NCBI RefSeq assembly: GCF_947500705.1
Contig: NZ_CANMSY010000010.1
Location: forward strand, 1-64,000
DNA length: 64,000 nt
Origin: an uncultured Brachybacterium sp.
GTDB lineage: Bacteria > Actinomycetota > Actinomycetes > Actinomycetales > Dermabacteraceae
Direction of reading: 5' to 3'
Below the pieces are notes generated by a model. It worked only from the letters and a program-made list of their open reading frames with translations. It was not told the origin of the DNA and ran no database searches. A program made the position numbers and the translations under genes. This document shows, in pieces, positions 54,216-63,982 of this stretch (position 1 is its first letter; every line of letters begins with the position of its first letter).

Positions 54216-54548
54216 TCAGTCGCGACGGTAGGAATCGTCGTCGTCGTTGGCGCGGATCGGCTCACGGCCACGGTCGCGGTCCGCGTCATCGCGAGGATTG
54301 TACTCGCGGTCATCGCGGGAACGGCTGCCGCGGTCCTCACGCGAGCGCGTGGAGCGGACCGGACGATCGTCCTCCTCGTCCTCGTCGGCGGGCTTCTCCT
54401 CGCCGCGCAGCTCCTCGACCTCACTCTTGAAGATGCGCATCGACTTGCCCATGTTGCGGGCGAGGCCCGGAAGCTTGTTGGCCCCGAACAGAAGGATCAC
54501 CAGCACGATCAGCAGAACGATCGCCCAGGGGTTGCGGAAGAAGTTCAT
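54216..54548 (-). CDS. tatA: twin-arginine translocase subunit TatA
   Basis: A 110-residue protein with the membrane helix PWAIVLLIVLVILLFGANKLPGLARNMGKSM, including the FGxxKLP hinge and the amphipathic helix after it. The rest is a charged Asp/Arg-rich tail with repeated SREDRGSRSRDDRE, longer than in many TatA. ATG at 54548 preceded by AAGGGA; the earlier in-frame start is not needed. It forms the pore-building part of the Tat system with TatC, 83 bp downstream. Confidence 0.94.
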   Translation of the reverse strand: MNFFRNPWAIVLLIVLVILLFGANKLPGLARNMGKSMRIFKSEVEELRGEEKPADEDEEDDRPVRSTRSREDRGSRSRDDREYNPRDDADRDRGREPIRANDDDDSYRRD

Positions 54549-54680
54549 GGAAGTCCCTTTCAACAGCGCCACGAGACAGCGCGGGCGCACCTATCATCCC
54601 ACAGCGGACTGGGCGCCGGACGGGTCGCCACGGTGGCGACTCGGCCCACCGCACGGCGGGTCGTCCCAGGGTAGCGGCTC

Positions 54681-56672
54681 CTACGAGGTGTGACGTACCG
54701 CGCCGTCCCGCGCAACGGTCACGATCGTGTCTCTGAGATCACGCGGTACGAGCACCTCGGCCGCGCCGGCGGATTCCAGCACCGCGTCCACCAGCGGCGC
54801 CAGCACCGGCGAGTCCAGCCGGGCGAAGGCCTCGCCGTCCCCGCCGTCGCGCATCTCGACCGCCCCGAACGACTCGGCGATCCAGTGTCCGGCGGGTTCG
54901 AGCCGCAACCAGACCTCCCCCTCGACGCGCCCGGCCAGGGCCTGCTGCTCCCCCGCGCCGGCGCGGCTCATCGGGGTGCCGGCGGGCAGGATCTCGACCA
55001 CGCGATCCAGACGGAACCGGCGCTCGGCACCGGCGAGCTCGCACTCGGCGAGCAGGTAGGAGCGCACACCATCGCTCTCGATGCGCAGCGGCCGGATCCT
55101 GCGCACGCTGGTGCCGGGCCGGTCGGAGGAGGAGTAGCGGATCACGAGCTGTCCGTCCTCTGCGCCGGGCTCCGCACGCAGCGCTGCGTGCACTGCGGCC
55201 AGGACCGCCTCCGCACGGTCCGCGGTGCGGGCTGCCATCTCGTCCGCGGAGATCGCATCGGCCAGGTCGTAGAAGGTGGGCACCGCCACGGAATCGGCGG
55301 GGCCGCCGGTTGCGCCGGCCAGCAGCTTGGCTCGCGCCGCGGCCACGGTCTGCTCGGCCTGACCTGCGACAGGCTCGAGGGCCGCCAACCCTGCCAGCAG
55401 CGCGGTGATCTCCACCGCGCTGAGGCTCAGGGCACGGCGCAGCGGCTCGGCGTTGCGCACCCGCACGGTCCCGTGCTCCCATTCCGCTTCGATCAGGTCC
55501 TCCCAGCCGTCGCCCATGTCACCGCAGACGAACAGCACCTGCAGATCGGTCACCAGCTGCTTCTCGGTGATGGCGAGGGCCTCGGCGAGCTCCGCAAGAT
55601 CGGCCTCGCCACGGCTGAGCACATAGGAAGCCGCGGAGATCAGTCGCGAGAGATGATCGCCGCTCTGCGGGGTGAGCCGGATCCTGGGCGTCGGGCGACC
55701 GGTCGCCGACTCGAGCTCTGAGAGCTGCGGCTCCTGCTCGTGCAGATCCGCGATCGCGCTCAGGACCTGGGCGAGCTCAGCCCGCCAGGAATGCGGTTCG
55801 AGCAGCTCGACCCAGCGGATGTCGCCCAGCAGCAGGCGCCGGGCGGCGGGACGCGGAAGGCTCGGCAGGGTGAGGTGCTCCGCCTCGAGCGCCGCGCCGG
55901 CCCGGTCACGCAGCGACAGCGCCTTGTACGGCGCCGCACGCAGCACGGCGGCGTCACGATCATCGCTGTCGAGCATGCGCTCGAGCACTCCCGAGAGATC
56001 CGTGTTCTCGGGACGGGGCTGCCGGGCCGCGGAGATATCCGCAGGGAAGGACTCGATGCGGGAGGCGCGGAAGAGACGCGGAGCCGAACGGTCCAGGTCC
56101 CAGCCGTAGACGTACCAATGCCCCTCGTGCACACCGACCACCCAGGGCTCCACCCGACGTTCCGACGGGGCGCCGTGGGTGGCGCGATAGGTGAAGCGGA
56201 CGGTCCTGCCGCCCACCACCGAGTCCAGCAGCGGCGAGAGCACGGGCAGTGACTCGACCGCGCCGCGCGGCGTGCGCCGGAGCAGATCGGGGTCGGCATC
56301 ATGGCCGAGGCTCAGCAGCTTGGAGCGCACCCTGCGGGCGGCTCCGCCGGCTGCGGCCGCGTCCCAGGCACGGCTCGCCGCGAGCAGCACCGTGTACTCC
56401 TCGGTGGTGAGATCCAGCACCGCTCCGGAGCGGGCCGTCTCGATCCGGTAGTGCACCGTGTTCTCGTCGAGCACATCGCGCTCGGTCGCCAGGGGCAGCC
56501 CGAGCTCGAGGATCGCGGCCTTGTCGCGCTCGAACATCCGCTCCGCCGCCTGGTCGGAGACCGCATTCGCGTAATCGGGGATGACGGAGAAGAGCTTGGC
56601 GCGATCGATCCGTCGCCGGGAGCCGATCGTCATGATGACGTTGAGGAGTCTCTCCACATTCTTCGAAGCCAC
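54681..56672 (-). CDS. pafBC: fused PafB-PafC WYL-domain transcription regulator
   Basis: A 663-residue protein with two similar halves. Each half has an N-terminal winged helix (KNVERLLNVIMTIGSRRRIDRAKL; later LSRLISAASYVLSRGEADLAELAEAL) and a WYL domain (first FTYRATHGAPSERRVEPWVVGVHEGHWYVYGWD, second VIRYSSSDRPGTSVRRIRPLRIESDGVRSYLLAECE). In mycobacteria PafB and PafC are separate proteins that activate the RecA-independent DNA-damage response; a natural fusion is known in Arthrobacter. It heads the operon before tatA. Confidence 0.92.
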   Translation of the reverse strand: MASKNVERLLNVIMTIGSRRRIDRAKLFSVIPDYANAVSDQAAERMFERDKAAILELGLPLATERDVLDENTVHYRIETARSGAVLDLTTEEYTVLLAASRAWDAAAAGGAARRVRSKLLSLGHDADPDLLRRTPRGAVESLPVLSPLLDSVVGGRTVRFTYRATHGAPSERRVEPWVVGVHEGHWYVYGWDLDRSAPRLFRASRIESFPADISAARQPRPENTDLSGVLERMLDSDDRDAAVLRAAPYKALSLRDRAGAALEAEHLTLPSLPRPAARRLLLGDIRWVELLEPHSWRAELAQVLSAIADLHEQEPQLSELESATGRPTPRIRLTPQSGDHLSRLISAASYVLSRGEADLAELAEALAITEKQLVTDLQVLFVCGDMGDGWEDLIEAEWEHGTVRVRNAEPLRRALSLSAVEITALLAGLAALEPVAGQAEQTVAAARAKLLAGATGGPADSVAVPTFYDLADAISADEMAARTADRAEAVLAAVHAALRAEPGAEDGQLVIRYSSSDRPGTSVRRIRPLRIESDGVRSYLLAECELAGAERRFRLDRVVEILPAGTPMSRAGAGEQQALAGRVEGEVWLRLEPAGHWIAESFGAVEMRDGGDGEAFARLDSPVLAPLVDAVLESAGAAEVLVPRDLRDTIVTVARDGAVRHTS

Positions 56673-56739
56673 GCAGCCAGACTATCCGGCAGGGCAGGCC
56701 GAGTGGGCCGCTTCCGCACCGCGGCTCTAGGCTGTGCTC

Positions 56740-57855
56740 ATGCTGCGATGGGAACGGGGAACCGTGAAGGACGCGCTGAGCTCCTGGCACGGTGTGGATC
56801 GGCTCGAGATCGAGCTCGATGACGAGGCGGGAACGCTCACCGCGATCGCCTATCGGGAGCTGACCGGCACACCTCGGTCGGGCGAACGGGTGCTGCTGAA
56901 CACGAATGCGCTCCGCCGGGAGCTGGGCACCGGCGGAGACGCCATGGTGGTGGCCCGCCTCGATGTGCTCCCCGAGGCGACGGAGAGCAGCGGGCACATG
57001 GTGAAGGCCCGCTATACCCCGATGCAGACCATGGTCGACGCGCTCGATGATCCCGGAGGGGAGCACTACGAGACGGTCCGCGCCGCGAAGGACATCGCCG
57101 GGATGCCGGTCGTGGTCGCCGATCTCCACTCCTCGCTGCCCGCTATCATCGCGGGCATCCGCGCCGAGCGGCGCACAGCGAAGATCGCCTACGTGCACAC
57201 GGACGCCGCCGCACTGCCTGCGGCCTACTCCCGGATCACCGCTCGGCTGCGGTCAGCTGATCTGCTGGCCTCCGTGATCAGCGCCGGTCAGTCCTTCGGC
57301 GGTGATCTCGAGGCCGTGACCGTGCATTCGGCTCTGCTCGGCGCGAAGCATGTGGTCGGCGCCGACGTCGCGATCGTGATCCAGGGGCCCGGCAACCTGG
57401 GCACCGGAACCGGGTGGGGGTTCTCTGGGGTGCAGGCGGCCGAGGCTGTCCACGCAGCCTCTGTGCTCGGCGGGCGACCCGTCGCGACGCTGCGGGTCTC
57501 CGGAGCCGATGAGCGCAAGCGGCATCGGGGCCTGTCGCACCATTCCTCGACGGCCTACGGCCGCGCGCTGCTCGCTCCGGTCCACCTGCCCGTGCTCCCC
57601 CGCAACGACAGCCGTTACAACGCTTTTCATGAATCTGTGCGCAAACAGGTGAAAACGACGATCCTCAAGCCGGCAGAGAAGCGAGGGGTGCGGCACCAGC
57701 TCATCGAGGTCGATGCCAAGGGGCTGCGCGATGCGCTCGAAGAGATGCCGGTGCGGATGACCACGATGGGGCGCACCCTGGCCGAGGATCCCTCGGCGTT
57801 CCAGTACGCGGCGCTCGCGGGACGCTGCGCCGCGTCCCTCATCCCCCGGGACTGA
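56740..57855 (+). CDS. DUF3866 family protein
   Basis: A 371-residue actinobacterial protein of unknown function. Characteristic stretches are LLNTNALRRELGTGG, HMVKARYTPMQTMV, the Gly-rich GPGNLGTGTGWGFSGVQ and RHRGLSHHSSTAYGRAL. No membrane segment. I use the ATG at 56740, with a possible TAGGCT -10 at 56728-56733 giving a leaderless transcript; a GTG six bases earlier is possible. It is divergent from pafBC, a pairing common in relatives. Confidence 0.85.
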   Translation: MLRWERGTVKDALSSWHGVDRLEIELDDEAGTLTAIAYRELTGTPRSGERVLLNTNALRRELGTGGDAMVVARLDVLPEATESSGHMVKARYTPMQTMVDALDDPGGEHYETVRAAKDIAGMPVVVADLHSSLPAIIAGIRAERRTAKIAYVHTDAAALPAAYSRITARLRSADLLASVISAGQSFGGDLEAVTVHSALLGAKHVVGADVAIVIQGPGNLGTGTGWGFSGVQAAEAVHAASVLGGRPVATLRVSGADERKRHRGLSHHSSTAYGRALLAPVHLPVLPRNDSRYNAFHESVRKQVKTTILKPAEKRGVRHQLIEVDAKGLRDALEEMPVRMTTMGRTLAEDPSAFQYAALAGRCAASLIPRD

Positions 57856-57922
57856 GCAACGCTGCGGAGGAGCTGCCGGCGACTGAGCGCAGTCGACGAC
57901 TGAGAGCTGCCGACGGCCGAGC

Positions 57923-58393
57923 TCAGTCGCCGACGGCTTCGCCCCGTTCCTGCACCAGTCGGAGCAGCAGATGCGCTGCCGCGATCGCACGGTCACCGTC
58001 ATAGCGCTGGATCGCCTGCAGGGCGAGGGTCGAGCCGTCGGCCAGGTCCAGGTGCGCCCAGGGGTCGCCCATCGGGAAGCTGATCCCGATCACCTCGGCC
58101 CATTCCAGGGTGCGGGTGCTCATCAGGTTCCGCACCACCAGCACCTCGGGGCGGGCGGTGACCGTCACCGAGGCCTCGAGGTGGCAGAAGATGACGACCA
58201 GCACGCCGACGGCGACCAGACCGAGCCGACCGCCCCATTGGAAGCTGGTGATCAGCACCGCGCCGCCGATCATGCCCGCCATCACGATGGCGGCGCTCAG
58301 GTAGGCGGCCACCCGCACCGCCCGGGGCCGCAGCACGATCCTGGCACGGTCCTCCCCCGGCTGCCGGTCCGCTGCGGAGGCGTTCATCGGCAT
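57923..58393 (-). CDS. PH-domain-like membrane protein
   Basis: A 156-residue protein with two adjacent membrane segments (VAAYLSAAIVMAGMIGGAVLI and LGLVAVGVLVVIFCHL) followed by a bacterial PH-like domain (VTARPEVLVVRNLMSTRTLEWAEVIGISFPMGDPWAHLDLADG). The ATG at 58393 comes one base after the hisG stop; a second ATG at 58387 is possible. This gene commonly follows hisG in actinobacteria. Function unknown. Confidence 0.82.
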   Translation of the reverse strand: MPMNASAADRQPGEDRARIVLRPRAVRVAAYLSAAIVMAGMIGGAVLITSFQWGGRLGLVAVGVLVVIFCHLEASVTVTARPEVLVVRNLMSTRTLEWAEVIGISFPMGDPWAHLDLADGSTLALQAIQRYDGDRAIAAAHLLLRLVQERGEAVGD

Positions 58394-58394
58394 C

Positions 58395-59252
58395 TCAGAT
58401 ACGGCAGGCCTGGATCGCGGTGACCAGGATCGCGCGCGCCCCGGCGTCGTAGAGGTCATCCATCATGCGGTGGGCGGAGCGGGTGTCCACCATGGCCCGC
58501 ACCGCGGACCATTCGCCGCCGTGCAGCGGGGAGACCGTCGGGGACTGCAGTCCGGGGGTGATCTCGACGGCGCGCTCGAGCAGGGCGGTGGGGATGTCGT
58601 AGTCGAGCATCACGTACTCGCGTGCCACCAGCACACCGCGGATGCGCCGTGCGAGCACCTCGAGGGCGTGGGTGCCGGTCTCGTCGAGCTCCAGTCCTGG
58701 ACGCGAGAAGAGCACCGCCTCGCTGGTCATGATCGCCTCGCCGAAGGGCTCGAGCCCTGCCTGACGCAGCGTGCTGCCGGTCTCGACCACGTCGGCGATC
58801 ACATCGGCGACACCGAGCCGGATCGAGGATTCGACGGCCCCGTCGAGGTGCACGACCTCGGCGGTGACACCGCGTTCGGCGAGATAGTCCTCGACGAGGT
58901 TTTCGTAGCTGGTGGCGATGCGGGCGCCCTGCAGCTCGGAGGCGTCATGGCGGGTCCCTGCGGGAGCGGCGAAGCGGAACGTCGAGCGCGCGAAGCCCAG
59001 CGGCAGGATCTCGTCGGCCGGAGTGCGGGAGTCCAGCAGCATGTCCTGCCCGGTGATGCCGACGTCGACGGTCCCGGAGCCCACGTACACCGCGATGTCG
59101 CGCGGGCGCAGGTGGAACAGCTCGACGCCGTTCTCCTCGTCGACGACGACGAGCTCCTTGGCCGTGCCGCGGCGCCGGTAGCCGGCCTCCTGGAGCAGAT
59201 CGGCGGCGGGTTCGGACAGGGCGCCCTTGTTGGGGACGGCGATGCGGAGCAC
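58395..59252 (-). CDS. hisG: ATP phosphoribosyltransferase HisG
   Basis: A 285-residue enzyme joining ATP and PRPP in the first step of histidine synthesis. It starts LRIAVPNKGALSEPAADLL and keeps VYVGSGTVDVGITGQDML and IADVVETGSTLRQAGL, the PRPP-binding loop. A C-terminal ~75-residue domain marks it as the long, histidine-feedback-regulated form that needs no HisZ. GTG start with GAGGAGG 5 bp upstream. HisE lies 118 bp upstream on the same strand. Confidence 0.96.
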   Translation of the reverse strand: MLRIAVPNKGALSEPAADLLQEAGYRRRGTAKELVVVDEENGVELFHLRPRDIAVYVGSGTVDVGITGQDMLLDSRTPADEILPLGFARSTFRFAAPAGTRHDASELQGARIATSYENLVEDYLAERGVTAEVVHLDGAVESSIRLGVADVIADVVETGSTLRQAGLEPFGEAIMTSEAVLFSRPGLELDETGTHALEVLARRIRGVLVAREYVMLDYDIPTALLERAVEITPGLQSPTVSPLHGGEWSAVRAMVDTRSAHRMMDDLYDAGARAILVTAIQACRI

Positions 59253-59370
59253 GGATCCTCCTCGGCCGCCGCAGCGGCCACGAGTGGGGTGGGAGAGGGA
59301 GAGACAGTGGTGAGGGAGCCCGCTCGATGCCGAGACCGGGGGCACGCCCTCGCGCGCAGAGCGACGCGGG

Positions 59371-59634
59371 TCAGAGCTGGCGGTAGACATCCTCGAGCGA
59401 GATGCCCTTGGCGATCATCATCACCTGCACGTGATAGAGCAGTTGGCTGATCTCCATGGCGGCGTCCTCGTCGGACTCATGCTCGCAGGCCATCCACACC
59501 TCGGCGGCCTCTTCGACGATCTTCTTGCCGATCTGATGGACCCCGCCGTCGAGTTCGCGGACGGTGCCCGACCCCTCGGGTCGGGTCCGGGCCTTCTCAG
59601 TCAGTTCGGCGAACAGTGCCTCGAAATCCTTCAC
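59371..59634 (-). CDS. hisE: phosphoribosyl-ATP pyrophosphatase HisE
   Basis: An 87-residue all-alpha pyrophosphatase for the second step of histidine synthesis. The EEAAEVWMA motif and the [16 protein letters not shown] helix carry the Mg-binding acidic residues. It is a stand-alone enzyme, not fused to HisI. GTG start. Paired with hisG downstream. Confidence 0.95.
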   Translation of the reverse strand: MKDFEALFAELTEKARTRPEGSGTVRELDGGVHQIGKKIVEEAAEVWMACEHESDEDAAMEISQLLYHVQVMMIAKGISLEDVYRQL

Positions 59635-59695
59635 GCCGACAGGATACGCGTTCCGGCAGATGGCCCGTTCCGAGGACCACCTGCCGGAACAGGAC

Positions 59696-60403
59696 TCACT
59701 CTCGGCGCACCGTGGGATCCAGATGCGCGGTCTCCACCGTCACCCGGGCCTCCTCCACCTCGCGACGGCGCCGCACACCCCACCAGACGAAGAACCCCAC
59801 CAGGGTGAAGGCTCCGTAGAAGACATACATGAAGGCGCTCGCGTAATAGCCGGCATCGAGCAGCAGCGGGACGCCGACGATGTCGACCGCCACCCAGATC
59901 AGCCAGAACTCGACCCAGCCCTTGGCCATGCCGAAGGTCGCCAGCAGGCTGCCCATGAAGATCCAGGCATCGGCCCAGACCGGCTCGTAGGAGCCGAGCA
60001 TCCGGAACAGCGGGGTCAGCGCTGCGGTGCCGCCCACCAGGGCGACCAGCAGCAGAGCACGCGTCCCCCAGGAAGCCCACTCGGGCTCCACGGCGGTGCC
60101 GCCGTCATGCTTGGACTGCCGCCAGCGCTGCCAGCCGTAGATGCTGGTGGCGATGAACATCACCTGTCGACCCGCCTGGCCGAGCAGATCCACGGAGTTC
60201 GGGTTGCCGAACACCGAGCCCATGAACACCGTCAGCAGCAGCACATTGCCGACGATGCCGATGGGCCAGGCCCATACCTTTCGCCGCATGCCGCCGAGGG
60301 CGCTGAGCAGTCCGAAGACATTGCCGAGCACCTCGCGCAGAAGAAGGAACTGTCCGCCCGCGAAATCGATTCGCGCGTCGAAGAGCCACTGCAGAAGATC
60401 CAT
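59696..60403 (-). CDS. ribM: PnuC-fold riboflavin transporter, RibM type
   Basis: A 235-residue membrane protein with about seven segments and the PnuC fold ([59 protein letters not shown]). PnuC proteins import nicotinamide riboside, but an FMN riboswitch sits in this gene's leader, which fits the actinobacterial RibM branch that imports riboflavin. ATG at 60403 has AAAGGA 6 bp upstream; a longer reading frame runs into the riboswitch and is wrong. No riboflavin synthesis genes are nearby. Confidence 0.88.
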   Translation of the reverse strand: MDLLQWLFDARIDFAGGQFLLLREVLGNVFGLLSALGGMRRKVWAWPIGIVGNVLLLTVFMGSVFGNPNSVDLLGQAGRQVMFIATSIYGWQRWRQSKHDGGTAVEPEWASWGTRALLLVALVGGTAALTPLFRMLGSYEPVWADAWIFMGSLLATFGMAKGWVEFWLIWVAVDIVGVPLLLDAGYYASAFMYVFYGAFTLVGFFVWWGVRRRREVEEARVTVETAHLDPTVRRE

Positions 60404-60460
60404 GTCGGTCCTTTCGCCGTCGGATGCAGTGGCTCCGGGGAAAAGGGTTCCGGCATGGCG

Positions 60461-60485
60461 CCAGGGCGCGCCGAGGGCGCCCTGG
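60461..60485 (-). terminator. expression-platform hairpin of the FMN riboswitch
   Basis: CCAGGGCGC and GCGCCCTGG (with a further base-paired core) form a strong hairpin between the aptamer and the ribM ATG. It could act as a terminator or limit ribosome access when FMN is bound. Confidence 0.6.
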
Positions 60486-60494
60486 GACATGCAG

Positions 60495-60612
60495 GACGTG
60501 CGCCTCTCATCCAGGCTGTACTGTCGGCGCCGGAGTTCCACCGGCTCCACCGCCGAAGCGGGTCGCGGACTATCACCGCCGGCTCGGAATTTCACCGACC
60601 CCGGAGCACGTC
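60495..60612 (-). promoter_or_regulatory. FMN riboswitch (RFN element)
   Basis: Read on the minus strand the conserved RFN blocks appear in order: GGTGAAATTCCG, GGCGGTGATAGTCCGCGA, GGTGGAACTCCGGCGCCGA and ACAGCCTGGATGAGAG. The closing P1 stem is GACGTGC with GCACGTC (60612-60606 and 60501-60495). A TAGGAT -10-like box lies just upstream at 60636-60631. It lowers ribM expression when FMN is plentiful, by analogy with the known riboswitch class. Confidence 0.93.
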
Positions 60613-60714
60613 ACTGGTCGTGACGGGACCATCCTAGACCGTCGGCCCCACGGGCGGACGGTGCATGAACGCAGGTGACAGGGCCGGAGACGCCATGGAC
60701 GGCGTTCGTGCAGA

Positions 60715-61401
60715 TCAGTGGGCGGCGTGGCCCCGGGCGAGTTCGCGCAGGGCGGAGATCTCCTCGGCCGCGTCCTGGGCCCGATAGATGGCGGACCCTG
60801 CGACGAAGACGTTCGCGCCGGCCTCCGCGCAGCGTTCGATGGTCTCCCGGCTGACCCCGCCGTCGACCTGGATCGACACCTCGAGGTTGGACTCGCTGAT
60901 CGCAGCGCGGGCCCGACGGATCTTGGGGAGCATCGTCTCCAGGAAGCTCTGGCCGCCGAAGCCGGGCTCGACGGTCATGATCAGCAGCATGTCGAACTCG
61001 CCGATGATGTCGAGGATCGGCTCGACCGCGGAGGCGGGCCGGAGTCCTACCCCGACCTGGACGTTCTTCCTGCGCAGGTCGCGGGCGAGCTTGACCGGGG
61101 CGCGGGCGGCCTCCAGGTGGAAGGTGACCGACGCGGCGCCGGCCTCGGCGTAGGCGGGGGCCTCGGTGTCGGCATCATCGATCATCAGGTGCGCATCGAC
61201 CGGGATCGTGCTGCGCCGGGCGATCTGCTCGACCATGGAGGGGCCGAAGGTCAGGTTCGGCACGAAGTGGTTGTCCATCACGTCGACGTGGACGCTGTCG
61301 GCGCTGGAGATCCTGTCCAGCTCGCTGCCGATGCTCATGAAGTCGGCATTGAGGATGCTGGGGTGGATGTAGTGGCCGTCGGTCGAGTACAGGGTGTTCA
61401 T
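60715..61401 (-). CDS. rpe: ribulose-phosphate 3-epimerase
   Basis: A 228-residue TIM-barrel enzyme interconverting ribulose-5-P and xylulose-5-P in the pentose phosphate path. Metal and catalytic residues lie in [46 protein letters not shown] and [11 protein letters not shown] at 61401 overlaps the rsmB stop as ATGA. Its position after rsmB is usual in actinobacteria. Confidence 0.96.
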   Translation of the reverse strand: MNTLYSTDGHYIHPSILNADFMSIGSELDRISSADSVHVDVMDNHFVPNLTFGPSMVEQIARRSTIPVDAHLMIDDADTEAPAYAEAGAASVTFHLEAARAPVKLARDLRRKNVQVGVGLRPASAVEPILDIIGEFDMLLIMTVEPGFGGQSFLETMLPKIRRARAAISESNLEVSIQVDGGVSRETIERCAEAGANVFVAGSAIYRAQDAAEEISALRELARGHAAH

Positions 61402-62987
61402 GCCGTCGGGAGTCCTTCCTCGGTGGGGGCGGGCTGCTTGCGCAGCAGGTGGATGTACATCGCATCGGTGCCGTGGACGTGAGGCCACAGCTGGACCGCG
61501 GGGCCCTCTCCGAGCTCGACGTCCTGCCGAGCTGCGAGGAGCATCCCGGCGCGCACCGCGTCGCGCGCGTCGAGCTGCTCGATGTCGTCGCGCCGCTTGA
61601 GCACATCGGCGACGATCAGGCGGGTCTCGGCCAGGTGCGGGGAGCAGGTCACATAGGCCACCACTCCCCCGGGCGCGGCGGCGTCCAGGGCGGAGCTGAG
61701 CAGCCCGCGCTGGATCCCGCCCAGCTGGCCGATGTCGGCGGGGGTGCGGCGCCAGCGGGCCTCGGGCCGGCGTCGCAGGGCGCCGAGCCCGGAGCAGGGG
61801 GCGTCGACCAGGACGCGGGAGAAGCGCCCGGGCAGCTCGTCACCGATGGTGGTGCCGTCGGCGGTGCGGGTGGTGATCTCGCAGCCGGCCTCCTGCAAGG
61901 TGGCCACCGCCCGGTCGACGAGCTCGGTGCGATGCTCCTGGAGCTCGACCGCCAGCAGGTCCGCGTCGTGGCCGACGGTCAGTCCGCCCATCAGCGCGGC
62001 CTTCCCGCCGGGGCCCGCGCAGAGGTCCAGCCAGTGGTGGTCCTCGGCGAGGACCAGGTCGTCGGCGCCGAGTGCGAGGGCGAGGGCCGCGAGCTGGCTG
62101 CCCTCGTCCTGCACGGCGACGCGGCCCTCCTTGACCGGGTCCATGCCGCCGGGATCGCCGGAGGGCCAGGAGGCCGCGAAGATGCTAAGCCGGCCCTGGC
62201 TCGCGCCGTGGTCGATCAGCTCGTCGAGGTCGGTGAGTCCCGGTCGCATCACCAGCGAGACCGACGGTGCCGCGTTCTGGGCGGCCAGCAGCTCATCGAT
62301 CTCATCGCGGGAACGGCCGTGGCCGGCCAGGGCGTCGCTCAGGGCGCGCACCACCCAGCGCGGGTGGGAGTGCACCACGGCGAGGTGCCCGGTGGGATCC
62401 TGCTCGCGGTCGGGGGCGACCTCGAGCAGCCACTGCGGGAGGTCCTTCTCCCCGACGCGGCGCAGCACCGCATTGGCGAAGCTCGCCGCACCGGCGCCGA
62501 CCACGGACCGGGCCAGGGCCACGGTCTCGGAGGTCGCCGCATGCGGGGCGACGCTCATGTCCAGCAGCTGGTAGGCGCCGAGCCGCATGACGTCCAGAAG
62601 CGGCGGGTCGATCTTGTCCAGCGGGCGATCCACGCAGGCTGCGATCACGGCATCGAGTCGGCCCTGTGCGCGCAGCGACCCGTAGAACAGCTCCGTGGTG
62701 AAGGCGGCGTCACGGCCGGAGACCCGGTGGGTGCGCAGCAGCCGCGGCAGCACCAGGTTCGCGTAGGTGTCCTCCTCGCGCACCATCCGCAGACCTTCGA
62801 AGGCGACCTGGCGGGAGGGGGTGGAACGGCGGGCGCGCTCGGCCGGCCGGGATTCGGAGTAGCCGCGGCGGGGACCTCCCTGACCGCGCGATCCGGAGCG
62901 GGAGCGGCCCTGGTGGTCGCGCTGGTCGCGCTGAGCGTTCCCGTCGCGTCGGCCGCGGTCCTGGTTGCTGCGTCGGTCCTGGTTCAT
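61398..62987 (-). CDS. rsmB: 16S rRNA m5C methyltransferase RsmB/NOP family
   Basis: A 529-residue enzyme. The first ~60 residues are a basic Arg/Gln/Gly-rich tail, then an NusB-like RNA-binding domain (~60-190) and a SAM domain with [15 protein letters not shown], the catalytic-site [20 protein letters not shown] and the second Cys in [18 protein letters not shown] at 62987 overlaps the fmt stop. It methylates a cytosine in 16S rRNA. Confidence 0.94.
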   Translation of the reverse strand: MNQDRRSNQDRGRRDGNAQRDQRDHQGRSRSGSRGQGGPRRGYSESRPAERARRSTPSRQVAFEGLRMVREEDTYANLVLPRLLRTHRVSGRDAAFTTELFYGSLRAQGRLDAVIAACVDRPLDKIDPPLLDVMRLGAYQLLDMSVAPHAATSETVALARSVVGAGAASFANAVLRRVGEKDLPQWLLEVAPDREQDPTGHLAVVHSHPRWVVRALSDALAGHGRSRDEIDELLAAQNAAPSVSLVMRPGLTDLDELIDHGASQGRLSIFAASWPSGDPGGMDPVKEGRVAVQDEGSQLAALALALGADDLVLAEDHHWLDLCAGPGGKAALMGGLTVGHDADLLAVELQEHRTELVDRAVATLQEAGCEITTRTADGTTIGDELPGRFSRVLVDAPCSGLGALRRRPEARWRRTPADIGQLGGIQRGLLSSALDAAAPGGVVAYVTCSPHLAETRLIVADVLKRRDDIEQLDARDAVRAGMLLAARQDVELGEGPAVQLWPHVHGTDAMYIHLLRKQPAPTEEGLPTA

Positions 62988-63949
62988 GCGCTGGCTCCGT
63001 CCTGCGGCGTGCTGGTGAATCGGGCATCGGGGGCGAGGCCCGCGCCGCGGGCCCAGTCCGCGGCCCGCATCGGCCGTTTCCCAGCCGGGGCGAGGGTCGC
63101 CACGGCGATCACCTCGGTGCCGGTGCCGACGAGCATCTGGCGCCTGGTCGCTGCGATCTGCCCGGGCGCCAACGGGGCGTGGTCCGGTCCCGGTTCCTGG
63201 ACCTGCTCGACGCCGAGGATCTTCGTGCGGGTGCCGTCCAGCAGCGTCCATGCCCCGGGATGCGGGCTCATCCCCCGGATGTGGGCCTGGACCTGCTCCG
63301 CGGGGAGGGTCCAGTCGGTCATCGCCTCGGCGGTGGTGAGCTTCGCGGCGTGGGTGGCCTGTGCGTGGTCCTGCGGGGTGAGCCCCGCGGTGCCGTTCTC
63401 GAGCGCATCCAGTGCGCTCAGGAGCACGGGGGCGCCGTCGCTCGCCATTCGTTCCAGCAGCTCTCCGGAGGTCTCGAACTCGCCGATGAGGGTGGGTGCC
63501 GTGGCGATCAGGTCCCCGGTGTCCAGCCCCTTCTCGAGGCGGAACACGCTCATGCCGGTCTCCCGCCGGCCGGAGAGCACCGCGCGCTGCGCGGGCGCCG
63601 CGCCGCGCCAGGCGGGCAGCAGCGAGAAGTGGAGGTTCACCCAGCCATGGCGGGGGATGTCGAGCGCGGCCTGCGGGACCAGGTTCCCGTAGGCGACCAC
63701 GGGCGCCGCGTCCGGTGCGAGCTCGCGGAGGTGCTGCTGGACCGTCTCGTCGCGCAGTGTGGCGGGGGTCAGCACCGGGATGCCCGCCTCGAGGGCGAGG
63801 GTCTTCACCGGTGACGGGGTGAGTCGGCGGCCGCGCCCGGAGGGGGCGTCAGGCCGAGTGAGCACCCCGACGACCTCATGGTGGGAGTCGAGCAGGGTGC
63901 GCAGGGAAGGAAGTGCGGCCTCAGGGGTGCCGGCGAAGAGCAGTCGCAT
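62984..63949 (-). CDS. fmt: methionyl-tRNA formyltransferase
   Basis: A 321-residue enzyme that formylates initiator Met-tRNA. RLLFAGTPEAALPSL starts the Rossmann domain, the catalytic region appears as HFSLLPAWRGAAPAQRAVLSG and TGMSVFRLEKGLDTGDLI, and a C-terminal OB-like domain contains MSPHPGAWTLLDGTRTKIL. First gene of fmt-rsmB-rpe, with the partial upstream gene 33 bp away. Confidence 0.96.
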   Translation of the reverse strand: MRLLFAGTPEAALPSLRTLLDSHHEVVGVLTRPDAPSGRGRRLTPSPVKTLALEAGIPVLTPATLRDETVQQHLRELAPDAAPVVAYGNLVPQAALDIPRHGWVNLHFSLLPAWRGAAPAQRAVLSGRRETGMSVFRLEKGLDTGDLIATAPTLIGEFETSGELLERMASDGAPVLLSALDALENGTAGLTPQDHAQATHAAKLTTAEAMTDWTLPAEQVQAHIRGMSPHPGAWTLLDGTRTKILGVEQVQEPGPDHAPLAPGQIAATRRQMLVGTGTEVIAVATLAPAGKRPMRAADWARGAGLAPDARFTSTPQDGASA

Positions 63950-63982
63950 GATGGCTCGAGTCTACGGCGGCGCTGGAGGAGG

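Noticed and set aside
59696-60403. Nicotinamide riboside transporter PnuC
   Set aside because: The FMN riboswitch in the leader fits riboflavin import better, although the fold is the same.
61449-63692. 747-codon plus-strand frame opposite rsmB and fmt
   Set aside because: Antisense shadow of two well-supported enzymes with composition typical of complementary coding strand.
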